This document shows positions 7,100 through 13,975 of a stretch of 15,381 nt of DNA, piece by piece; within the stretch, counting starts at the first letter, position 1; the number at the start of each line of letters is the position of its first letter. The notes under the pieces are model-generated. The model worked only from the letters and a program-made list of their open reading frames with translations, searched no databases and was not told the origin of the DNA. Both the position numbers and the translations under genes were made by a program. The stretch comes from DATCVR01 sp036566745 (GTDB taxonomy: Bacteria; Actinomycetota; Actinomycetes; Jiangellales; Jiangellaceae). The stretch spans positions 1 through 15,381 of the forward strand of contig DATCVR010000292.1 of NCBI GenBank assembly GCA_036566745.1. Reading direction: 5' to 3'.

Positions 7100-8416
7100 A
7101 TGGACTGGCTCGCCGTCGTCGGCATCCTGCTCTTCGCCGTCGGGTTGATGCTCTCCATCGCCCTGCACGAGGTCGGCCACCTCGTCCCGGCGAAGCTCTT
7201 CGGTGTCAAGGTGACGCAATACATGGTGGGCTTCGGCCGCACCATCTGGTCGCGGCGGCGCGGCGAGACCGAGTACGGATTCAAAGTCATCCCGCTCGGC
7301 GGCTACATCCGGATGATCGGGATGTTCCCCCCGGAGCCCGGCGGCGACCCCACCACGTTGCGCCGCACCAGCACCGGACCGTTCCAGGCGCTGATCTCCG
7401 ACGCCCGCAGGGCGGCCAAGGAGGAGATCGGCCCGGACGACACCGACAAGGTGTTCTACCGCAAGCTGTGGTGGAAGAAGCTCATCATCATGCTCGGCGG
7501 GCCGACGATGAACGTCGTGCTGGCGCTGGTCCTGGCCGGCGGCGTGCTGATGACCTTCGGCAACCCGGAGAAGCCGGTGCTGGCGCCGGTGGTCGGGCAG
7601 ATCAACGAGTGCGTCATCCCGGCGTCCGAGCAGCCGCGCGAGTGCGCGCCCGACGATCCCGCCACCCCGGCAGCACAGGCCGGCTTCCAGGTGGGCGACC
7701 GTCTGGTCGCGTTCAACGGCGAGCTGGTCACCTCCTGGCAGCAGATCAGCACCGCCATCCGCGGCGCCGGCGCCGGCCCGGCCGAGATCGTCGTCGAGCG
7801 TGACGGCGCCCAGGTCGTCCTCACTCCTGACATCATCTCCGCCCAGCGGCCGTCCGACAGCGGTGCCGCCGACGAGTTCCAGGACGTCGGCTTCCTGGGT
7901 GTATCGCCCACGATCGAGGGTTACGAGAAGGAGAACATCGCCGGCGTCTTCGCCTGGACCGGCGACTTCGCGGGCCGCACGGCCCAGGCGCTGGCGAACA
8001 TCCCCAGCAAGATGGCGGACGTGTGGTCGGCGGCCTTCGGCGACGGCGAGCGTGGCGTCGACACCCCGGTGAGCATCGTGGGCGCGGGGCGCATCGGCGG
8101 CGAGATCGTCTCGGCCGACGGGCTGAGCGTGGGTCAGCGGCTGGCGACGTTCGTCATGCTGCTGGCGTCGTTCAACATGGCGATCGCGCTGTTCAACCTG
8201 GTTCCGCTGCTGCCCCTCGACGGCGGTCACGCCGCCGGCGCCGTCTGGGAGGGCATCAAGCGCGCTTTCGCCAAGGTGGCCCGGCGTCCCGAGCCGCGCC
8301 CGGTCGACGTCGCCAAGGCGTTGCCGATCGCGTACGGCATGGCCTTCGTGCTGGTGGGGATGAGCGTGCTGCTCATCTACGCCGACATCGTGAATCCGAT
8401 CCGTCTGTTCGGCTGA
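7100..8416 (+). CDS. rseP: M50 site-2 intramembrane zinc metalloprotease (RseP/Rip1-like) with PDZ domain
   Basis: This 438-residue membrane protease cleaves membrane-embedded substrates, typically anti-sigma factors. The first helix (about 4-28) carries the zinc site HEVGH (H23, E24, H27). The family segment VGFGRTIWSRRRGETEYGFKVIPLGGYIRMIGM follows. A cytosolic insertion (about 80-125) precedes LWWKKLIIMLGGPTMNVVLAL. An extracytoplasmic PDZ domain (about 165-260) contains AAQAGFQVGDRLVAFNG, and the last helices contain NLVPLLPLDGGH with the third zinc ligand D374. The active site is complete. The ATG abuts the dxr stop, and AAGGA at 7089-7093 gives a 6-base spacing. Two cysteines in the PDZ domain (C171, C182) could form a disulfide. 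Mycobacterial Rip1 has the same position between dxr and ispG, so a Rip1-type role is likely; the substrates are unknown. Confidence 0.95.
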   Translation: MDWLAVVGILLFAVGLMLSIALHEVGHLVPAKLFGVKVTQYMVGFGRTIWSRRRGETEYGFKVIPLGGYIRMIGMFPPEPGGDPTTLRRTSTGPFQALISDARRAAKEEIGPDDTDKVFYRKLWWKKLIIMLGGPTMNVVLALVLAGGVLMTFGNPEKPVLAPVVGQINECVIPASEQPRECAPDDPATPAAQAGFQVGDRLVAFNGELVTSWQQISTAIRGAGAGPAEIVVERDGAQVVLTPDIISAQRPSDSGAADEFQDVGFLGVSPTIEGYEKENIAGVFAWTGDFAGRTAQALANIPSKMADVWSAAFGDGERGVDTPVSIVGAGRIGGEIVSADGLSVGQRLATFVMLLASFNMAIALFNLVPLLPLDGGHAAGAVWEGIKRAFAKVARRPEPRPVDVAKALPIAYGMAFVLVGMSVLLIYADIVNPIRLFG

Positions 8417-8428
8417 GAGAATGAGTTC

Positions 8429-9583
8429 ATGAGCGTTGCCCTGGGTATGCCCGCCATGCCGGCCCCGGTCCTGGCCGAGCGTCGCAAGTCCCGCAAGATC
8501 AAGGTCGGCAAGGTCGAGGTCGGCGGCGACGCCCCCATCAGCGTCCAGTCGATGACCACCACTCCCACCACCGACATCAACGCCACGCTGCAACAGATCG
8601 CCGAGCTCACGGCCACCGGCTGCGACATCGTGCGGGTCGCGTGCCCGAGCCAGGACGACGCCGAGGCGCTGCCGGCCATCGCCAAGAAGTCGCAGATCCC
8701 GGTCATCGCCGACATTCATTTCCAGCCCAAGTACGTCTTCGCGGCCATCGACGCCGGGTGCGCGGCGGTGCGGGTCAACCCGGGCAACATCCGCAAGTTC
8801 GACGACCAGGTGGGTGCCATCGCCAAGGCCGCCGCCGACGCCGGGGTCTCGATCCGTATCGGGGTCAACGCCGGTTCGCTCGACAAGCGGCTGCTCGAAA
8901 AGTACGGCAAGGCCACTCCGGAGGCCCTGGTCGAGTCGGCGGTGTGGGAGGCCTCGCTGTTCGAGGAGCACGGCTTCCACGACTTCAAGATCTCGGTCAA
9001 GCACAATGACCCGGTGGTCATGGTGCGGGCCTACCAGATGCTTGCCGAGAAGGGCGACTGGCCGCTGCACCTCGGCGTCACCGAGGCCGGGCCGGCCTTC
9101 CAGGGCACCATCAAGTCCGCCACCGCGTTCGGTGCCCTGCTGTCGCAGGGCATCGGCGACACCATCCGGGTCTCGCTGTCGGCGCCTCCGGTCGAGGAGG
9201 TCAAGGTCGGCAACCAGATCCTCCAGTCGCTGAACCTCCGGCCCCGCAAGCTCGAGATCGTGTCGTGCCCGTCGTGCGGTCGCGCCCAGGTCGACGTCTA
9301 CACCCTGGCCGACCGCGTCACCGCGGGGCTCGAGGGCATGGAGGTGCCGCTGCGGGTGGCCGTCATGGGCTGCGTCGTCAACGGTCCGGGCGAGGCTCGC
9401 GAGGCCGACCTCGGGGTGGCGTCGGGCAACGGCAAGGGTCAGATCTTCGTCAAGGGCGAGGTCGTCAAAACCGTCCCCGAATCCGAGATCGTCGAGACGC
9501 TCATCGAGGAGGCGATGCGGATCGCCGAGACGATGGAGGCCGCGGACGCCGAGCCCGGTGCGCCCACCGTCACCGTCCGCTGA
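8429..9583 (+). CDS. ispG: 4-hydroxy-3-methylbut-2-en-1-yl diphosphate synthase (MEP pathway, [4Fe-4S])
   Basis: IspG (GcpE) converts methylerythritol cyclodiphosphate to HMBPP, the penultimate MEP-pathway step, using electrons from a ferredoxin or flavodoxin. The 384-residue product is the short bacterial form. The N-terminal TIM-barrel begins with PISVQSMTTTPTTDINATL, followed by DIVRVACPSQDDA, IADIHF, VRVNPGNI and IRIGVNAGSLD. The C-terminal iron-sulfur domain has SCPSCG (C280, C283) and GCVVNGPGE (C315, E322), the expected three cysteines and one glutamate cluster ligands. The start at 8429 lies 12 bases after the protease stop. ATGs at residues 7 and 10 are alternatives, as the first residues are not conserved and no strong ribosome-binding sequence decides. 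It forms an operon with dxr and the protease gene. Confidence 0.97.
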   Translation: MSVALGMPAMPAPVLAERRKSRKIKVGKVEVGGDAPISVQSMTTTPTTDINATLQQIAELTATGCDIVRVACPSQDDAEALPAIAKKSQIPVIADIHFQPKYVFAAIDAGCAAVRVNPGNIRKFDDQVGAIAKAAADAGVSIRIGVNAGSLDKRLLEKYGKATPEALVESAVWEASLFEEHGFHDFKISVKHNDPVVMVRAYQMLAEKGDWPLHLGVTEAGPAFQGTIKSATAFGALLSQGIGDTIRVSLSAPPVEEVKVGNQILQSLNLRPRKLEIVSCPSCGRAQVDVYTLADRVTAGLEGMEVPLRVAVMGCVVNGPGEAREADLGVASGNGKGQIFVKGEVVKTVPESEIVETLIEEAMRIAETMEAADAEPGAPTVTVR

Positions 9584-9677
9584 TCCAGCCGAATTGCACG
9601 ACGCCCCGATCTGACAGGTGGCCCGTCGCCTGCTTCACTTGAGCCGTGGTGCACGGGCCGCGCGCACCCGACGACCC

Positions 9678-9684
9678 GAGGAGG
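9678..9684 (+). promoter_or_regulatory. Ribosome-binding site deciding the acetyltransferase start
   Basis: GAGGAGG lies 8 bases before the GTG at 9693. It is the best Shine-Dalgarno sequence in the ispG-acetyltransferase gap and argues against the in-frame ATG at 9618. The rest of the gap (9584-9677) holds only a weak CCGTG-GTG-CACGG hairpin (9644-9656) and no clear terminator. Confidence 0.7.
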
Positions 9685-9692
9685 TCGACGAC

Positions 9693-10538
9693 GTGCTGAA
9701 GACCTCCAGCCAGGTGCGGCTCCTCGGACCGGCCGACCTGGGGGCCGCCGTCCGGCTGGTCGACCGGGTGCCGGTGCTCGACGTCTTCGTCGGTGCCCGA
9801 GTCCACGCGTCGCGGCTCGCACCTGCCCGCCTCGGTGGCGAGCTGTGGGGCTGGCACGACCGTGGCGATCTGGCGGCGATGTGCTACTCCGGAGCCAACC
9901 TGGTGCCGGTGGGCGCGGGGTCGCTCGCCGCGCGGACGTTCGCCGAGGCCGCCCTCCGGCGGGGCCGCCGCTGTTCCTCGATGGTCGGCCCGGCCGACGC
10001 CGTGCTGTCCATGTGGGACCTCATGCGTCCCGACTGGGGCCCGGCCCGCGAGGTGCGCGCCTGCCAGCCGGTGATGGCTCTGAACCGGTTGCCGACGGTT
10101 GCGGCCGACCCTCAGGTCCGCAAGGTCCGCGCGGACGAGGTCGACGTGTTGCTGCCGGCCGCCGTGGCGATGTTCACCGAAGAGGTCGGCATCTCTCCGA
10201 CGGCCAACGACGGCGGTGCCTACTACCGGGCCCGGCTGGTGGAGCTGGTCCGTGCCGGGCGGGCGTTCGCCCGGTTCGAGGACGGCGAGATCGTGTTCAA
10301 GGCCGAGATCGGAGCGGTCACTCCCTATGCGTGCCAGGTCCAGGGGGTGTGGGTGCGTCCCGACCGGCGCGGCGAGGGGCTGTCGGTGTCGGGCATGGCC
10401 GCGGTCGTGGGCTACGCACTGCGCGAGATCGCTCCGGCGGTGTCGCTGTACGTCAACGACTTCAACCTCGCGGCCCGGGCGGCCTATCGCCGGGTCGGCT
10501 TCCGCGAAGTCGGTCGTTTCGCCACCGTCATGTTCTGA
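9693..10538 (+). CDS. GNAT-family N-acetyltransferase with N-terminal DUF4081-like domain
   Basis: The 281-residue protein has two parts. The N-terminal half (about 1-130: RLLGPADLGAAVRLVDRVPVLDVFVGARV ... LWGWHDRGDLAAMCYSGANLVPVG) resembles the DUF4081 region of actinobacterial acetyltransferases. The C-terminal half is a GNAT fold with the acetyl-CoA loop WVRPDRRGEGLS (R225-R226-G227-E228-G229) and the final strand SLYVNDFNLAARAAYRRVGF, where N and Y are the usual conserved residues. The acceptor substrate is not known. Its place just after ispG matches the mycobacterial Rv2867c locus. The GTG at 9693 is preferred over the upstream ATG because of a strong GAGGAGG and because conserved sequence starts only there. 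It may be co-transcribed with ispG across the 109-base gap. Confidence 0.9.
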   Translation: MLKTSSQVRLLGPADLGAAVRLVDRVPVLDVFVGARVHASRLAPARLGGELWGWHDRGDLAAMCYSGANLVPVGAGSLAARTFAEAALRRGRRCSSMVGPADAVLSMWDLMRPDWGPAREVRACQPVMALNRLPTVAADPQVRKVRADEVDVLLPAAVAMFTEEVGISPTANDGGAYYRARLVELVRAGRAFARFEDGEIVFKAEIGAVTPYACQVQGVWVRPDRRGEGLSVSGMAAVVGYALREIAPAVSLYVNDFNLAARAAYRRVGFREVGRFATVMF

Positions 10539-10589
10539 CCCACCTCGGCCCGGAATGATCACGTTCAGCAGGCATTCGCCCACTTCACC

Positions 10590-10631
10590 AGGCCTGCAGG
10601 CCTCGTGATGCACCCGGAATCCTCGTGATGC
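10590..10631. repeat. Perfect 14-bp palindrome plus 11-bp direct repeats between acetyltransferase and CapA-like genes
   Basis: AGGCCTGCAGGCCT at 10590-10603 is a perfect 14-bp palindrome. CCTCGTGATGC occurs at 10601-10611 and again at 10621-10631, exactly 20 bp apart. Upstream, GATCACG (10557-10563) is a partial inverse of the same unit. This could be an operator region for the CapA-like gene. No good -35/-10 pair was found in 10539-10687. Confidence 0.4.
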
Positions 10632-10687
10632 GCGGTACCCGGCATCGTCGAGTGGCGCCCGGCGGCCCGAACACGGACACTGTCGCC

Positions 10688-11893
10688 GTGACCCCACGTC
10701 TGCGGACCGCCGCTCTCGGCGCACTGCTGTCCCTGGCACTCGTCGCCGGGTGCGGGGGAGCCGACGAGCCCGACGCCGCCTCGACCGGCTCCCCGGACCC
10801 GGCCACGCCCGCCGAGACCGCCACGTCGACACCCACGCCCACTCCGCAGCCCCGGACGTTCACGCTGGTGGCCACCGGCGACGTCCTGCTCCACGAGCGG
10901 CTGTGGAACCAGGCCAAGCGGGACGCCTCCGCGGACGGCACCTGGAACTTCGCTCCACAGCTGGCCACCATCAAGCCCGTGGTCGAGGGCGCCGGGATCG
11001 CGGTGTGCCACCTGGAGACGCCGCTGGCCGCGTCGTCGGACACGGCCGAGGGCTACCCCACCTTCTCCGGCCCGCCCGAGATCCTGCCGGGGCTGGTCGA
11101 GACCGGCTACGACGCCTGCACCACGGCGTCCAACCACACCTTCGACCAGGGCGCCGACGGCATCCAGCGCACCCTCGACCAGCTCGACGCCGCCGGTCTG
11201 GCCCACGCCGGATCGGCCCGCACCCCGGACGAGGACGCCGCCACCACCATCGTCGACGTCGCCACCCCGGAAGGTCCGGTCAAGGTCGCGTTCGTCTCCT
11301 ACACATTCGGGTTCAACGGCATCCCGTACCCCGGCGGCGACACCTGGCGGAGCAACGAGATCGACGAGGACGCGATCCTGGCCGACGCTGCGACCGCCCG
11401 CGAGGGTGGCGCCGACGTGGTCGTGCTGGCGCTCCACTGGGGCACCGAGTACGACCAGGAGCCCAACGCGCAACAGCTCGAGCTCGCCCCGCGACTCATC
11501 GCCTCGCCCGACATCGACCTCCTCCTCGGCCATCACGCCCACGTGGTCCAGCCGGTGGAGAACGTCGGCGGCGAGTGGATCGTCTACGGCATGGGCAACC
11601 TCATGGCTGCGCACCGAACCCCCGGCGAGGCGCGCAGCGAGGGCCTGCTCGTGCGATTCACGTTCACCGAGGACGTCGCCTCCGGTGCGTTCGCGACCAC
11701 AGGCGCGGAGTACCTCCCGCTGTTCCAGACCGACGACTTCCCGGTGGGCGTGATCGACGTCCCGGCCGCGCTGGCCGGGGGAGACGCCGGCACCGCGAGC
11801 ACGGCCCGCCTCGAACAAGCGCTGGAACGCACCACCGCCGTGGTCGAGAGCCGCGGCGGACCCGCGGCCGGGCTGGTCCCGCTCGCGCACTGA
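10688..11893 (+). CDS. CapA-family (poly-gamma-glutamate capsule type) lipoprotein, metallophosphatase-like
   Basis: The 401-residue product begins with a lipoprotein signal (RLRTAALGALLSLALVAGC, lipid-attachment C22), then a Thr/Pro/Ala-rich linker (to about residue 57). The PGA_cap domain starts with ATGDVLLHERLW (D65), then HLETPLAA, FSGPPEILPGLVETGYD, SNHTFDQGADGIQRTLDQL (N149, H150), VVVLALHWGTEY and GHHAHVVQPVE (H282, H283, H285) with VYGMGNL. These are the conserved metal-site motifs of the calcineurin-like CapA family. No other capsule or polyglutamate genes are nearby, so polyglutamate synthesis cannot be claimed; cell-surface phosphoesterase activity is one possibility. The GTG at 10688 places the lipobox correctly. 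An upstream start at 10625 or 10628 would add about 20 residues ahead of the signal peptide. The ribosome-binding sequence is weak. Confidence 0.88.
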   Translation: MTPRLRTAALGALLSLALVAGCGGADEPDAASTGSPDPATPAETATSTPTPTPQPRTFTLVATGDVLLHERLWNQAKRDASADGTWNFAPQLATIKPVVEGAGIAVCHLETPLAASSDTAEGYPTFSGPPEILPGLVETGYDACTTASNHTFDQGADGIQRTLDQLDAAGLAHAGSARTPDEDAATTIVDVATPEGPVKVAFVSYTFGFNGIPYPGGDTWRSNEIDEDAILADAATAREGGADVVVLALHWGTEYDQEPNAQQLELAPRLIASPDIDLLLGHHAHVVQPVENVGGEWIVYGMGNLMAAHRTPGEARSEGLLVRFTFTEDVASGAFATTGAEYLPLFQTDDFPVGVIDVPAALAGGDAGTASTARLEQALERTTAVVESRGGPAAGLVPLAH

Positions 11894-11924
11894 CCCGCGA
11901 CCGGCCGGCCCAGCCGCGATCGGG

Positions 11925-11954
11925 TTCGGATCCGGCACCGCGTGGGGCTATTCT
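11925..11954 (+). promoter_or_regulatory. Candidate promoter of proS
   Basis: TTCGGA (11925-11930) and TATTCT (11949-11954) are separated by 18 bases, in the 112-base gap after the CapA-like gene. The -10 box is good for GC-rich DNA; the -35 box is poor. The transcript would start near 11961, about 45 bases before the GTG start. Confidence 0.35.
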
Positions 11955-11994
11955 CGTCCGGGTCCGCCCCGCCGTTCGCATCATCCGTCTCTCC

Positions 11995-11999
11995 GGGAG
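11995..11999 (+). promoter_or_regulatory. Ribosome-binding site supporting the GTG start of proS
   Basis: GGGAG lies 6 bases before the GTG at 12006. It supports that start over the ATG at 12018. The resulting N-terminus (MVLRMSTLFVRTLR) matches the usual actinobacterial ProRS beginning with a residue pattern of M..RMS.LFVRTLR. Confidence 0.6.
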
Positions 12000-12005
12000 T
12001 CATCC

Positions 12006-13772
12006 GTGGTCCTGCGTATGTCGACGCTGTTCGTGCGTACCCTGCGCGACGATCCGGTCGACGCCGAGGTCGCCAGCCACAAGCTGCTGGTTCGGGCCGG
12101 GTACGTCCGCCGCGCCGCGCCGGGCATCTACAGCTGGCTGCCGCTGGGGTACCGCGTGCTGCGCAACGTCGAGCGGATCGTGCGCGAGGAGATGGACGCG
12201 ATCGGTGCGCAGGAGGTGCACTTCCCCGCGCTGCTGCCGCGTGAGCCCTACGAGGCCACGGGCCGCTGGACCGAATACGGCGACAACATCTTCCGCCTCC
12301 ACGACCGCAAGGGCGGCGACTACCTGCTCGGCCCCACCCACGAGGAGATGTTCACCCTCCTGGTCAAGGACCTCTACTCGTCGTACAAGGACCTTCCGCT
12401 CTCGCTGTACCAGATCCAGACGAAGTACCGCGACGAGCAGCGTCCGCGGGCCGGCATCCTGCGCGGCCGCGAGTTCGTGATGAAGGACTCCTACTCCTTC
12501 GACGTCACCGACGAGGACTTCGCGCGGTCGTACCAGTCCCATCGCGACGCCTACGTCAAGATCTTCGACCGGCTCGGCCTCGACTACGTGATCGTCGCGG
12601 CGATGTCGGGTGCCATGGGCGGCTCGGCCAGCGAGGAGTTCCTCGCCAACGCCGAGAGCGGCGAGGACACCTACGTGCGGTGCACGTCCTGCGACTACGC
12701 CGCCAACGTCGAGGCCGTGCGAGTGCCCGTCCCCACCCCGCTGCCCTACGACGACGCGCCCGAGGCCCACGCCGAGGACACCCCCGACACTCCGACCATC
12801 CAGACGCTGGTCGACCATCTCAACGAGCGCTTCCCCCGAGCCGACCGCCCGTGGACCGCGGCCGACACGCTCAAGAACGTCCTGGTGATCCTCCATCACC
12901 CCGACGGCACCCGTGAGCCGCTGGCCGTCGGCGTGCCCGGCGACCGCGAAGTCGACGAGAAGCGGCTGCAGGCCCAGGTCGAGCCGGCCGAGCTGGAGGC
13001 CTTCACCGAGGCCGACTTCGCCGCCCACCCGGAGCTGGCCAAGGGCTACATCGGCCCGGGCGCGCTGGGGGAGAAGAACGCCAGCGGCATCCGCTACCTC
13101 GCGGATCCCCGCGTGGTCGAGGGGACGCGCTGGGTGACCGGCGCCGACGTCAGCGGCCGGCACATCATCGACCTGGTGGCCGGGCGCGACTTCACCCCCG
13201 ACGGCGTCGTCGAGGCCGCCGAGGTGCGCGAGGGCGACCCCTGCCCCACCTGCGGCTCGCCGCTGGAGAGTGCCCGCGGCATCGAGATGGGCCACATCTT
13301 CCAGCTCGGCCGCAAATACGCCGACGCCCTCGGCCTCCAGGTGCTCGACGAGAACGGCAAGCTCGTCACCGTCACCATGGGCTCCTACGGGGTCGGGGTG
13401 TCGCGTGCCGTGGCGGCGATCATCGAGAACTCCCACGACGACTCCGGCATCGTCTGGCCGCGCGAGGTCGCTCCGGCCGACGTCCATCTGGTCGCCACGG
13501 GCCAGGACGCCGCGGTGTTCGACGCCGCCGGCGCCCTGGCCGCCGAGCTCGACGCGGCCGGCGTCGAGGTCCTGTACGACGACCGCCGCGGAGTCAGCCC
13601 GGGCGTGAAGTTCAAGGACTCCGAGCTGATCGGCGTGCCGACCATCGTCGTGGTCGGGCGCGGCCTGGCCGACGGCGTCGTCGAGGTCAAGGACCGCCGC
13701 ACCGGCGAGCGCACCGAGGTCGCCCTCGCCGACGCGGTCGGCCGGCTGCGCGAGATCGTCACGGTACGGTGA
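12006..13772 (+). CDS. proS: Prolyl-tRNA synthetase, bacterial type with editing insertion
   Basis: ProRS charges tRNA-Pro with proline in the cytoplasm. The 588-residue product is a class II synthetase. Motif 1 surrounds PGIYSWLPLGYRVLRN, motif 2 has YRDEQRPRAGILRGREFVMKDSYSFD (R142 and E144 in the active site), and motif 3 is GSYGVGVSRAVAAI (G459-R467). The insertion (INS, editing) domain spans about 220-410 between motifs 2 and 3, marking the bacterial rather than the archaeal/eukaryal type. CxxC pairs at C226/C229 and C413/C416 flank that insertion and may form a structural zinc site. The C-terminal anticodon-binding domain starts near DVHLVATGQD. It is complete and of normal length. Its TGA overlaps the ribosome-binding sequence of the following short reading frame. 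Confidence 0.97.
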   Translation: MVLRMSTLFVRTLRDDPVDAEVASHKLLVRAGYVRRAAPGIYSWLPLGYRVLRNVERIVREEMDAIGAQEVHFPALLPREPYEATGRWTEYGDNIFRLHDRKGGDYLLGPTHEEMFTLLVKDLYSSYKDLPLSLYQIQTKYRDEQRPRAGILRGREFVMKDSYSFDVTDEDFARSYQSHRDAYVKIFDRLGLDYVIVAAMSGAMGGSASEEFLANAESGEDTYVRCTSCDYAANVEAVRVPVPTPLPYDDAPEAHAEDTPDTPTIQTLVDHLNERFPRADRPWTAADTLKNVLVILHHPDGTREPLAVGVPGDREVDEKRLQAQVEPAELEAFTEADFAAHPELAKGYIGPGALGEKNASGIRYLADPRVVEGTRWVTGADVSGRHIIDLVAGRDFTPDGVVEAAEVREGDPCPTCGSPLESARGIEMGHIFQLGRKYADALGLQVLDENGKLVTVTMGSYGVGVSRAVAAIIENSHDDSGIVWPREVAPADVHLVATGQDAAVFDAAGALAAELDAAGVEVLYDDRRGVSPGVKFKDSELIGVPTIVVVGRGLADGVVEVKDRRTGERTEVALADAVGRLREIVTVR

Positions 13773-13777
13773 CCGTC

Positions 13778-13819
13778 ATGCACCGGCGTTTCCCGATCAC
13801 CCCTCCGCCGCGCTCCTAG
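13778..13819 (+). CDS. Possible 13-residue proline-rich leader peptide
   Basis: ATG at 13778 opens a 14-codon frame, MHRRFPITPPPRS, ending in TAG. GGTGA at 13768-13772 overlaps the proS stop and lies 5 bases before the ATG, a good spacing. The frame carries four prolines, three of them consecutive, and its stop codon lies inside the first of a series of hairpins. This is the layout of a translational attenuator, with either ribosome stalling at PPP or proline-tRNA sensing. It could equally be a chance frame: it is very short and no conservation can be checked here. If real, it could affect the EamA gene downstream. Confidence 0.3.
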   Translation: MHRRFPITPPPRS

Positions 13820-13871
13820 AGCGGGGCGCGTTCCTTCTGCGCTGACCCACGCCCCACGCCGGGGCGGTGGG
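13809..13871 (+). terminator. Tandem hairpins after proS, candidate terminator or attenuator
   Basis: The first hairpin is CGCTC-CTA-GAGCG (13811-13823), or alternatively CGCGC (13809-13813) with GCGCG (13826-13830); either is followed by the pyrimidine run TTCCTTCT (13831-13838). The second pairs CCCACGCCCC (13846-13855) with GGGGC and GTGGG (13861-13871), with a five-base loop and a single bulged G, followed by CGGCTTTGTC. Ten pairs with a T-containing tail are a reasonable terminator for a GC-rich actinobacterium. Confidence 0.5.
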
Positions 13872-13882
13872 CGGCTTTGTCG

Positions 13883-13907
13883 ACGACGCCTGTCCGCATG
13901 GCGTCGT
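13883..13907 (+). repeat. 8-bp inverted repeat in the proS-EamA gap
   Basis: ACGACGCC (13883-13890) and GGCGTCGT (13900-13907) are exactly complementary around a 9-base loop. No T-run follows. It is the last hairpin in the 203-base gap and lies about 70 bases before the EamA-gene start, so it may be an operator or part of a leader structure. Confidence 0.4.
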
Positions 13908-13965
13908 GCCCGGTTGACCGTGCGCCACGTGTCCCGCTTCCGCGAAATCCGTCAGCACTCTTCGC

Positions 13966-13970
13966 AGGAG
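13966..13970 (+). promoter_or_regulatory. Ribosome-binding site deciding the EamA-permease start
   Basis: AGGAG lies 5 bases before the GTG at 13976. It argues against the in-frame ATG at 13877, which lies inside the hairpin region and would add 33 residues without family similarity. Confidence 0.75.
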
Positions 13971-13975
13971 CACTC

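Noticed and set aside
5846..9070. A 1074-codon open frame on the minus strand opposite dxr, rseP and ispG
   Set aside because: It lies wholly antisense to three genes with complete family motifs. Its product is a low-complexity mix of Asp, Arg, Gly, His, Val and Leu with no recognisable domain, as expected for an antisense frame in GC-rich DNA.
9620..9659. GGCCCGT / ACGGGCC inverted repeat as an ispG terminator
   Set aside because: The arms are 7 bp with a 26-base loop and no T-run follows; too weak to call.
9618..9692. ATG at 9618 as the acetyltransferase start
   Set aside because: The extra 25 residues are Arg/Ala-rich and unconserved, and a strong GAGGAGG serves the GTG at 9693.
12000..13487. 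A 495-codon minus-strand open frame opposite proS
   Set aside because: ProRS motifs 1-3, the insertion domain and the anticodon domain are all intact on the plus strand; the antisense product has no domain.
13914..13942. TTGACC at 13914-13919 as a -35 box for the EamA gene
   Set aside because: No acceptable -10 hexamer is found 16-19 bases downstream.
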